From the NCBI GenBank assembly GCA_019633425.1, contig WSUB01000113.1, forward strand, positions 1 to 64,000: a stretch of 64,000 nt of DNA. Reading direction: 5' to 3'. Both the position numbers and the translations under genes were made by a program. Shown here one piece after another: positions 44,709 through 54,292 of the stretch; within the stretch, counting starts at the first letter, position 1, and the number at the start of each line of letters is the position of its first letter. The notes beneath the pieces were generated by a model that saw nothing but the letters and a program-made list of their open reading frames with translations, was not told the origin of the DNA and searched no databases. The stretch is from Tulasnella sp. 424 (taxonomy: Eukaryota; Basidiomycota; Agaricomycetes; Cantharellales; Tulasnellaceae).

Positions 44709-46796
44709 ATGTCTCCTCCGCCGCCACGTCGAAACATGGACTCGTCGCAAGCACCACCTCCGATTACTCACCCCGTTCTCGCAGACCGTCAAGCGGAAAA
44801 CACGCATAGACCAGAGGAGAAGATACCCATTAGCTATTTGAATGCGGTACTCGAGGTAATTATTATACATTCTCCCAGAGAGGAATGCCGCCTAAGCGTT
44901 GCTCCTTAGGTTCTTATTGGTCTGGCTTATTGGTCTGGCTGCGCTCTCGTTTACGTCCAGCCCAGCATTCACATTCAAAGAACAGAATGCTTCAGTCAGT
45001 TTCCCAACTGGCTGGCTAACTAAAACCATCGGTACTTTATCCGTCATCATCATTACATAGAGATGCTACCTAGTCGCTAACCAGCGGCGCCTTCGACTCC
45101 GAAGAATCGAACCACAATGACCTCCCACCATTCAGGTATACGACTTCGATCCTGCGGGAAGAGATATTCTGGCAGAGGAACACTCTGCCACGTCCTTAGG
45201 GTTGTCGGCAGCTGGGACGGAGGTGTCTGGAACCCTGCAGCCCCCTATTCTCCAACATGCCCCTGAATCCTCCTGATGGGGGGGCTCACTTCCAGCTCAA
45301 CCTTCATTAGGGTCCGAATCCTAGCCCCCTGATCTTCCGTCGCTTTCCAGTGCAGTCGAAACTAGGTTGTTGCGCGTTGCGCGTTCTCAAACGACAAACG
45401 CGGGATATCCAACGGGAGCGGGGAGCCATCATGCAGCCGCCCCAGTAGAACAAACACCTCGTCCAAGTGTTTGGGTACAAGTGGCAACAAGTCATGGCGC
45501 AGGTTCAAATCAGCAACAGAGTGCCACATGGGGTACTTCCTCTGAAAACGCCCTCCGGGATTGGACTTTGTTCCTACCACTCGACCGATGGATGTTCGGA
45601 CGAGTCCGAAAACAGCCGCAAGATACTCGACCGATATTCTCCAGCCCAAATTGTGATGTATGGAAATGCGACATTGAGTTCAGCGAGCCATTAAATGCAC
45701 ATCCGGTCAAGGTGAGGCGTATGTATTACCTATCCCGTTTGCTGGTTCGAATGTCCTACACTATCAGGTCGCTGTGAAGGTCGTACGGCACTATGTGCTA
45801 GGCGAACATGGCCCAGCCAAGGTTATAGAGCGCATGAATGCAGTAAGTCAAATCACAGTACACGCTTAACTGTGGTTTCTGATTGGAATTTATAGAGATT
45901 GAATCAGGAATCCATTACTTGGGCTGGAGTTAATCATCCTCTCATCGGAGTCATATTCTATCCTATTCACGCTCTTATCTTACCATGGTACGAGCACGGA
46001 AATCTACATGTTTATTTGGACCGCTATCCGGCAGCAAACCGAATGAAACTGGTAAGGTGTCGAGTTCAGTTACCCGAGCTCCTGGGAACCATAGTTGACA
46101 CAAAGCACTTTGTTGGCGTGTAGATATACGACATCGCAAGGGGCCTTGGGCACCTCCATTCGAGAACCCCCAGGATAGTTCAGGCGGATATCAAGCCTGT
46201 AAGTGGAGGAAATATAAGCGGGAACCAGTTCAATACTGATCCGTGTCTGAACATTTCTATAGGAAAATATCCTCATAAACGACCAAGGCGTTGCTCTTAT
46301 CACCGACTTCGGCATGTCGACAGTCCTTGGCGAGGACAACTGGTATACGCCGTCGCATCTTCATGGAGGAACCATGCAATGGATGGCACCAGAGGTTCTT
46401 CTAGGACAGAGCGAGAGGCGGTCTCGTACTGGAGATGTATATGGCTTTGGCAGTCTTACTTGCTATGTAAGCCGTTATATATTCGCTCCATGAACCACGT
46501 GCGCTGACGACTTGTTAATTGGACCCTTTTAGATAATGACTGATCGAATACCGCATGACTCTCGGTCGACGTATCAAATACTCACCGCGTTAACCAACAC
46601 CAACAACCCACAAGATCCCATTGACCAGTGGCACGCGCATCCTCAGCTCCAAGGTCGTTTCGGTGGTTCTATTGCGGGAATCATCCGTCGCTGTTGGTCG
46701 CGAATTCCAAGGGATAGGCCGGCAATGCAAACCATTGTGGGAGAAATGTCCGTGTTGATAGGAGAATGGGAATCCTTGGTCCCTGGACGGAGTTGA
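44709..46796 (+). pseudogene. Two-transmembrane TKL-type kinase (type H), copy 3, N-terminal half broken
   Basis: Exons by homology: 44709..44855, 44910..45711, 45768..45842, 45896..46051, 46124..46198, 46263..46466, 46533..46796. In exon 2 a 13-bp tandem duplication (TATTGGTCTGGCT near 44928) shifts the frame inside the first TM segment. A TGG of the second TM segment is TAG (about 45057). Further small indels occur to ~45300. The kinase half is open: VAVKVV, VQADIKPEN, DFG, WMAPE and RRCW. However, exon 4 lacks 12 nt (N-I-V-P of the HPNIVPLIG motif). The upstream TATA is mutated (TACAAAA). A soluble kinase-only product from an internal start (for example near 45367) cannot be excluded. Confidence 0.8.
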
Positions 46797-47183
46797 TGTT
46801 GAATATACTTCATCGGAGTATATTGCACCCTCCATTGTGGAGAGGTCCAGAGCGGTTGGCCCTCCCCGGGTCTGCTGGGTATTCGACACAAAGATTATGG
46901 CCTTAAAAGGCGTTGTTTTTTTCGCTCCGCTTCGAGTCTGGCATCTAAAATATCACCTGTATTATCCAGATACACTCTCATGTAGATTATTATCCTCCTA
47001 AATTTAATCAACTCGGATGTTGCCTTCACCGAGACGATGGGACTCTACATTCTGCGGACAATTGGAGCCGATCGTTCCTTGAATCATATCCCAGCGCTTT
47101 CAGCGCTGTTGAGCCGACCGTCTTTACAGGATAAAAGCATTTCAGAATAAAGCCGAGGTAACAGACCAAGAGAAGCCAAAGAA

Positions 47184-47723
47184 TCACGATATCTCACCTC
47201 TTACTGCATATTCCATGGTACGCCCGTTGGCATCCAACCTTCGAAAACCCAAACGCTCGTACATAGAACCGACTCCCTTGTTCCTATCATCTACTTCAAG
47301 CTGCAATCTACGTCCAGAGCTACCGCTTCCAGGAGGCAAAACCTGCACCACCACCCACTCCACGAGCGCCGTGCCGAGCCCTTTCCCTCGGTGAGTAGGA
47401 TGAACCCAAAGCCCGACGAGATGGGCTAGCGGGGTTTCACCTTGTTCTGGCCAGTAGTAACCAACCATTCCTACTGGGTGTTCCTGGAGGGGTGGCTCAT
47501 CGCCCGGACCACTGTCAGGGGAAGTAGCCAGCTCGAAGGCGACGGCTGTTCGAGCAGTGCGCTCCTCCCAAATTGCCATGGGATACGGTTCCTCTCTAGA
47601 AACTGTTGAGGAAAACGAATCCGGATCTGACGCTAAGGCTTCGAGTCGGAAGTTGCGAAGGAGTGGTGCATCGACCGGTTTGAGCTGACGAATTACGTAG
47701 GAAGATGGAAAGCGTTTTGCCAT
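47184..47723 (-). CDS. GNAT-family N-acetyltransferase, copy 2
   Basis: Single-exon frame of 179 aa from the ATG at 47721-47723, same length as copy 1. Motif A is LWVHPTHRGKGLGTALVEW and motif B is RLQLEVDDRN...YERLGFRR. The N-terminal part has IRQLKPVDAPLLRNFRLEAL. It is intact, although the neighbouring type H kinase is broken, which suggests independent selection on the enzyme. It lies between the convergent kinase (ends 46796) and the SUMO gene (48093-48579) on the same strand as the latter. Substrate unknown. Confidence 0.88.
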   Translation of the reverse strand: MAKRFPSSYVIRQLKPVDAPLLRNFRLEALASDPDSFSSTVSREEPYPMAIWEERTARTAVAFELATSPDSGPGDEPPLQEHPVGMVGYYWPEQGETPLAHLVGLWVHPTHRGKGLGTALVEWVVVQVLPPGSGSSGRRLQLEVDDRNKGVGSMYERLGFRRLDANGRTMEYAVRGEIS

Positions 47724-48092
47724 GGGTGTAAGAGCGGTAGTTGACAGAGAGAACAGTCTCGAGATCTCACAGGACCGTTTCACGAGGATGCTTTAAAGGA
47801 GAGGAGCTGTAAATATAGCTAGCCTGGTTGAGATGACTCACGACAAGAGTCTGACCGATCATACGACTTCAGGGACAGTTCCGGGACAGCTCCGGGATTT
47901 AGGCTGATATGACTTTGACTCTATGGCATGTCCATAGCACGCTCACTTGGCTCGGTGTCTCAACTGCAACAGAAGGAATGATTGACGAAGCTTGATACAG
48001 TACAGGCGAGGATGTAACAAGGCCAGTGCGAAGACGAAGCCACTGGGGGCGAGGGCCGGAAAGGGACAAGAAAGGCGCATCTGGAGCAACGA

Positions 48093-48579
48093 TCAAGAAG
48101 ACCTGTAACCGCCGACCTCTGTGTGGTTTATGGAGGCATGGTGATCAGCAGGAGTTGAGGGCGTCGAAAAAGTCCCCACACTCACGTTCCACCATCACGT
48201 CAATAGCATCACCTTCCTCCATACCGAGGGTTGCTGGTGTATCGTCTTCTTGGATACGCTGGCCGTCGTAAAGGAAACTGACGGGCAGTGTGAGTGAGGA
48301 TCGAGAGAGTGTCCCCACCGAACAGCGCAACTTACCGAATGCTGTTCATATCCTTCCCCACTTTGTTCGCGTATGCACCTTGCAGCTTGGTCAACTTAGT
48401 ACTTCGCTTGATCTTGAAGAAGACTTCCTCGCCGGTGCTCGCCACCACCTGAAGCCATTCAGGTTAGGACAAATCTGCGATAAAAAAGGTCGCGTCAAAA
48501 AGTCACCAACCTTTACACTGATCGGCGCGTTTCCCTCGAGTTCTGGCTTTGGCTCCGGTGCTCCTTCATTATCAGACAT
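48093..48579 (-). CDS. SUMO (Smt3-like ubiquitin-like modifier), copy 1
   Basis: Exons on the minus strand: 48511..48579, 48336..48448, 48186..48277, 48093..48118; 99 aa, the usual SUMO length. An acidic, flexible start (MSDNEGAPEPKPELEG) leads into the beta-grasp core: ISVKVV, GEEVFFKIK, TKLTKLQGAYANKVGK, then RFLYDGQRI and DTPATLGMEEGDAIDV. The last exon is only 26 nt and supplies the end of VEQVGG plus the tail YRSS. Cleavage after the di-glycine would give a conjugatable modifier. Without the last intron the frame reads on into a non-conserved tail, so this splice is decisive. SUMO is linked to lysines of nuclear proteins by E1/E2/E3 enzymes. SUMO is usually encoded by a single gene in fungi; here two intact copies and two relics occur. 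Confidence 0.92.
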
Positions 48580-49036
48580 AGTGCTTAGTTCGTGAAGAGG
48601 GGTGGTCGTGTGGTTCGGTGTGTTTTGCCTGTGGTGGAGGAGACGGTCCAAGTCGAAACGTGAACCGTAGGAAACATGGACTTTAGAGGCCTAAAGTCCG
48701 AACTCTACGATCAAAGAACCTTTGCAGCGAGAAAGATCGTTCTCGGAATAAGGTTATTCTCTGGCTTCTTGGGATGCAGTACGGCACAAGTTCCCTGACT
48801 GGACCAGACTCCAAATCGACTTCCCCATGTCCTGTCGAATTGGGCGGTCTTTGCCAGAACGACAGTGTTGCCATCAAATCAGTAATGTACGTTGAAAATA
48901 TTTCCTCCCCTATATTCGATAACACCCATAGTGTTCCTCATCGAGACGAACATGTGTCCTGTTCACAAGGTCCGAGTTCTGGCTGTCTCCCATTACCCTT
49001 CACCTCATCAACTATCTACAAACATACCAACAACTA

Positions 49037-49510
49037 GGAAAACCTACGCACAACAACGCCTTTAATCTCCAACGTCAGTGGACCAAACGCTCAGCCGTTT
49101 CCTAATCCTCTACCATGCAACGGCCCTCAAATGCATGCGAATATCCGTCATGTCGAATATCTGATACTCTGGCCTTTATCGAGGGTCTTGTCCCAACAGC
49201 AAGAGGCTCGCTAGGTACAATCCAACTGGTAAGGGGTCATCCCCTGGGACCGGTGAGCCGCCAACATCCAACTCGCTAAGCTCAGACTAAGCTGACTTTC
49301 TGAGAATAAGCCACCCACTAAACTGGGTGGTTCAACGCGGTTGAAGAAAAAACCTGGGAAGCGGAGCCGTGGAGGAGCGGTTGCAAAATAAGACACAGTG
49401 TTCCTTCGTCGGCAACGTCGGGATCAGGGTTAGCGCCCTTTACGAGATTGAAAACTGAGTGAATGTCTTCGAGATCCCTCCAGCTCGTCCAGGGCGACCT
49501 CGTACGCTGC
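49037..49510 (-). pseudogene. F-box/LRR gene relic
   Basis: The 3' end (49037-49400) matches the C-terminus of the intact genes (PPSLVGG.FSESQLSL, then YQL-like remnants), with frame losses. At about 49400-49500 it jumps to a piece of the F-box exon (LEDIHSVFNLVK), so most of the LRR part is deleted. It stands to SUMO copy 1 as the intact F-box gene stands to SUMO copy 2, and marks the older half of a SUMO plus F-box duplication. Confidence 0.7.
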
Positions 49511-49761
49511 AGCGAGTCCACCAGCCGAGACTGATCGAGAAACCGATTGCGGTGGAAGTTGATTTGACGAGGTGCGTTGAGGTTTCTTCCAAGTTGGAAC
49601 CGAAAGGCTATCCGTGCGCAAGTGCCGTGGTCGTTTCTTTGGATTGCTTCGAGAGGAAAACGATTGCGCGAAGGTGGTCGAGTTGCTCGCCGCTACGCTA
49701 GATGTTTGAACCGCCCCTACGATACAGCCTTGTCCATTGGTCCCCATGTAGGGATTTGGGC

Positions 49762-50590
49762 CTAGGAGAGCGTGGTTTGTCGACCCAGTTGCTCCCGCTG
49801 AACGAGAAGAGAAGCCCGAACCGCCGCCAGCAGTTGGCGAAGGACGTCCGCTAAGTCGGGCGGTGGGTCAGCCTGAGTGGCTGTCATGGTCGTACTAATC
49901 GAATTCGTTCTCTGTTGGACTTTGGGAGATGGAACCCCGAGTGCAATTGAATTGGTGCTGGTCCTTTTTTTGATTCTGTGGAGAAGTGTGGATGCTGAAA
50001 TGCGAGCCATCTTGCTCAAGCGGTGGTGATGAGAGAAAATGATCGATAGACCGGCCATAGGAAGAAGATTGCTGGCGGGATTGAATCGCGTGGTACGGAG
50101 ATGCTCCAGAACCATTCGGCGGCGACTGTGGGAGTTGGGCCAAATTTCATCGCTTGAGGGTATTGACCATCTACATGGTGGGTTTAGCGACTCTGATTGT
50201 AGGTTGGACCAAGGAGAAAGATGATTGGCGCTCACCATTCGAGGACGGGAAGGCTCCGGACATGGAGGTGTTCGTGACATCGTTCGGGAGACCGGAGTAC
50301 GTCGAGTCTGTGGCATCCTTCCAGCCTTCGTAACCAGTTCGGGGAGAGACCGAATACCGCGTAATGGTTGATTACTGCTTTGGACTGGCATGGCGCTGAT
50401 CATATCCCTGTCCTGCATAGGCGGGAGATCCGAACACATTTCCTCCAACGGGCGGCGTGAAATACCCCGTGCTCTTATTGGCGTTAATGGCGTCATTCGC
50501 GGGCGGTAGGGGATAACCACCCCGTGAAAAGAATGCGGCTTGGACGTCGTGAAAGTTGTCCGCTACGTAGCTCGGGCTTGGGCCGATCAT
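49762..50590 (-). pseudogene. Unrecognised, Ser/Pro/Gln-rich gene, apparently decayed
   Basis: From an ATG at 50590 a frame reads MIGPSPSYVADNFHD...YFTPPVGGN...AYAGQGYDQ and stops at TAA (50372). The same frame then reopens with a similar composition (TRYSVSPRTGYEG...SGAFPSSN) to a GTGAGC donor. Beyond ~50170 the most protein-like stretch is in another frame (SPPNGSGASPYH...SISQSPTENEFD), and later DLADVLRQLLAAV in a third. This pattern suggests a real gene with one nonsense and one or more frameshift mutations, or an unresolved exon structure. I do not recognise the family. It separates the two SUMO copies. Confidence 0.35.
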
Positions 50591-50782
50591 GTTGTTTGTA
50601 GTCTGGCGGAGTTGTAATGTGGCCTGAAGCGGCTCTTTGACCGGGAGCGAATGCAAGTTCGAAAGATGGAAGCAGCAGGCTGAGCGTCCGGCAGCCGATC
50701 GAGTTTCAAGACTGGAAGGACTCACCTGTAGAATGGACCGTCCGATCCATTCTCTAAGATCAAGGCGCATCTGGAGCAACGA

Positions 50783-51266
50783 TCAAGAGGACCTGTAACC
50801 GCCGACCTCTGTGTGGTTTACGGAGGCATGGTGATCAGCAGGAGTTGAGGGCGTCGAAAAAGTCGCCAGACTCACGTTCCACCATCACGTCAATAGCATC
50901 ACCTTCCTCCATACCGAGCGTTGCTGGTGTATCGTCTTCTTGGATACGCTGGCCGTTGTAAAGGAAACTAACGGACAGCGTGAGTGAGGATCAAGAGAGT
51001 GTCCCCACCGAACAGCGCAGCTTACCGAATGCTGTTCATATCCTTCCCCACTTTGTTCGCGTATGCACCTTGCAGCTTCGTCAGCTTAGTACTTCGCTTG
51101 ATCTTGAAAAAGACTTCCTCGCCGGTGCACGCAACCACCTGAAGCCGTTCAGTTAGGTTAGTCTGCGAAAACAAAGTCGCGTCGAAAAGTCACTAACTTT
51201 GACACTGATCGGCGCGTTTCCCTCGAGCTCTGGTTTTGGCCCAGGTGGTGTTTCGTTATCAGACAT
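50783..51266 (-). CDS. SUMO (Smt3-like ubiquitin-like modifier), copy 2
   Basis: Exons on the minus strand: 51198..51266, 51026..51138, 50876..50967, 50783..50808, identical in length to copy 1 (69, 113, 92, 26 nt); 99 aa. Same core motifs (GEEVFFKIK, YANKVGK, GQRIQ, MEEGDAIDV) and the same VEQVGG-YRSS end made by the small last exon. Differences from copy 1 include the N-terminus (ETPPGPKPELEG), Cys for Ser in VVACTG and Asn for Asp in FLYNG. All splice sites are canonical. The intact F-box gene at 51761-53448 lies directly upstream on the same strand. Confidence 0.92.
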
Positions 51267-51760
51267 AATGCTTAGTTCGTTGAGGAGGGGAGGTCGTGTT
51301 GGGTCTGTGTGTTCTGCTTGTTGTGGAAGGGACGGTCCAGGTCGAAACGTGAACCGCAGGAAACATGGACTTTCGAGGCCCCACGTCCGAACCCCATTTG
51401 CTCTATGACTCGTCGATGTTTCTAGGTCAAGAATATTTCCAGCGAGAAAGATAATAATTCTGAGAATAATATTACTCTCTTGCTTCTTGAGATGCAGTCC
51501 GGGGCTGCTCCCCCGACTGTGACATTCCACAAATCGACGGTCCCATCTCCCGTCAAAGGTTCTTACCAGAACAACGGCACTAGTGCGGACATAAAGTCAA
51601 GAACATGCTTTGGAAATATGTAGCTCCCTAGACTCAGGATTACTCCTCGGGTTTCTCGTCGCCACGGACATGTGTCGTACTCGCAAGGCCCGAGATCCAA
51701 ATCTACCCTATCTTTCCTATTGTCCTCCACCCCACTCACTATATACAAACATACCCACAG

Positions 51761-53448
51761 CTAGGAAAGCCTACGCACAATAGCCTCTTTAATCTCCAAC
51801 ATGAGGTGGACCAAACGCTCGACCTCTTCCCACTCCTCGGCTCCGTCATGTAGAATAACTGATACCCCGGCCTTTATCAAAGGTCTTGTCCCAACAGCAA
51901 AGAGGCTCGCTAGGTACAATCCAACTGGTAGAGGATTACGCCCTGGGACCGGTGAGCCGCCAATATCCAACTCCTTGAGACTGAGCTGGCTTTCTGGGAA
52001 CAAGTCGCTCGTCGAACTGGGTGGTTCAAGGTAGTACAAGGGTAAACCTAGGAATCGGAGCCGAGGGAGAGCGGCTGCAATATGAGTGAGTCTCGAGATC
52101 GGTGTTCCTTCACAGACGGAGTCGGAATCAGGGCACAGCCTTAGCTTCTCCATCTTCGGCCATGCGGCTCCGATTTCCTTGATGTCGGCGGTCGACAGGA
52201 TGCATGGGCGAGAGCAATAAATGCTTAGCTCCAGTAGCGTTTTGCACGCCAACAGCGGTCGAAATATCTCCCAGCTCAACGGGTCTTGGAATAGGTCTGG
52301 CTTGCTATGCTCCAGGAAGTCCGCCATGTTCAGGCAGATGCAATCCAAGTCCGGGCAACATTGAACAGCGGCAGTAAAAAATGCCACTAGCTCTGCCTGA
52401 CTGAACTTGCCCCAACAATGAAGGGTCAGCCCTTGCAACCGACTTGGTGTCTGCTGGAGGAGGTTTGTGGCCTGTGTGATGCTCGAGGTCCAACCTAGGC
52501 GTCGAAGGCTCCGGAAACGACGCTCTGTGATTTTAACGTTGACCACGTCTGCCTTGTAATCTTTAGGGACCTTTGACCATTCTATGCCGAATTCGGAGAG
52601 CTTGGGAAGGGTCTCGAACGCAGAGAGAACGGTCGCGGTGTGCCATCGTTGAGGTATACGCACTTCCTCCAAGCCGAGGCACGTCTCAATCCAGCCGGAG
52701 AAAGACGAAGCGACCGAGGGTGGCCACACCTCCGATTTTACGGAGAGTTTCTTGAGAGTAGGGGTTCGATGGGTTAAAGCGAGAAAGAAGTCGCTGGTCT
52801 CGAACTGTGACAAATGAATCTCCAGCCTAAGTTCCTCCAGGCGGTTGGATATAAACGGCATAATTGGTGCGGCGGTTTGTTCGATACCAATTATCCACCG
52901 CAACCTTCGGAGTCTGGGTGTTAGGCAGTTGCCAAATGGATGGTGTTGACAGAGGAAGGCGGTTCCTTCTCTCCAAGGAAGGTTTACTGTTTCCATTTTG
53001 TCGTTAAATGTAATGGACTTCACGTGAATGCTGTATTGCCGAAACCTTGACCAGTCTATATCGCGGATATACAGGTTTTCCTACAAAGAACAAATGAATC
53101 AGCATTGGTGATGGTCCATTCAAACAGACTGAGGCCTACATCAGGCATAGATGTGCCAGCGTCACGGTCATAGAGCAACTGGCTGTGCATTACAAGCTTC
53201 AGAAGTGGGAGAATGTCTTCAAGATCCCTCCAGAGCTCGTTCAGGGAGATCTTGCTCCACTTCTTGCACACGAGGGCACATGCCGCCTGTGTCTGACGAG
53301 GTGCTTTTGCGAATATGAGGGACAGAATTTCGGGGATCGAGAGAGCTGTCTCTGAAAGGATCAAGATTGAGCCTTCTCAAAGGGCTTCGGGCATTCTTCC
53401 AGTAAAAATATGCCACCAACCTTCCGCAGTTCGACTCAGTGGGTTCAT
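51761..53448 (-). CDS. F-box/LRR-like protein 1
   Basis: Exons on the minus strand: 53421..53448, 53140..53351, 51761..53080; 519 aa. Exon 1 is 28 nt (MNPLSRTAE); intron 1 must be removed because it contains an in-frame stop. Exon 2 holds the F-box (LSIPEILSLIFAKAP, AACALVCKKWSKISLNELWRDL). Exon 3 holds ~430 residues of leucine-rich, repeat-like segments (LEELRLEIHL, TPTLKKLSV, FRSLRRLGW, LQGLTLHCWG, LLELSIYC, LRFLGL). F-box proteins dock targets onto SCF (Skp1-Cul1) ubiquitin ligases; the LRR part would choose the target. First of the tandem array. Confidence 0.87.
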
Positions 53449-54292
53449 GTTTAGTCTTCCCTTGCGCGACTTTATTTTATCTTGGGAGCAAAGTTGATCG
53501 AACGTTTTTGCGATTGCAGAAGGTTGAGTAAAGTTTGAGAGGTTGTCGAATCGTCCAAGCGGCCAGGATGATGATGATTATATACCATGGGCGAGGGATT
53601 CCCTTTGAACAGTGAGTCGTTTTGCCCTCTCCTGCTGGTTTTACACAAAACAAGCGACAAATTTGTCCCCTTACCCCATCCCCCTTTTTTCGTGCCTTTT
53701 TTCTCTCTTTTTCTTTTGGTGTTCTGATTTCGATTACGCGGCTTTGCCCTTACGGCCGCTTTGTGAGCGGCGGTGCTCCTTCCCTGCCAGAGTGAATCGG
53801 CTCATCGACGTAGGCCGATTGTAATCTGTTGAATAGATGCTCCATATTGAGAGCACGCTCGGTAGATTATTCGGTGACGTTAATCTGCCTCATGTGCGCG
53901 CAAAGATGCCGGCGGGGGTTTGTTACCTCTCGCGCAGCATTGCCTCTGTCTGCCTCAGCTCCATCCGCGTTTACCACAGCCCTTCGAGAATCAAACACCA
54001 AGGACAACATGGTGGCTTAGATGTATAGTAATGTGCTAAAGGCTTCCTCAGGCTAGGTACGATGACTCTCCACTCTCAATAGCCGGCGAATCGACAGCTA
54101 AAGTCCCGTCGAGTTGTAACAAAGGTCATGGTACCCTGATCGGCAGTACCGAGACCAGAGAGGCTTCAGTGGCACCCATGGTGCTCCTCATCGATATGAA
54201 CATGTCTCCCGCTCACAAGGTCCGAGACCTGAATCTATCCCATGTCTCCCACCACCCTTCACCTCATCGACTATATACAAGCGTGTTAATGA
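53449..54292. promoter_or_regulatory. Promoter side of F-box gene 1 and 3' flank of F-box gene 2
   Basis: On the minus strand TATATAAT (53577-53584) lies ~130 bp upstream of the ATG. The stretch 53580-53800 is homologous to 56130-56350, so the promoter was duplicated with the gene. 54060-54190 (CGGCGAATCGACA, GG.ACC..G.CGGCA.TACCGAGA.CAGAGAGG) recurs at about 56470-56570 as the shared 3' flank. No gene is seen. Confidence 0.5.
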
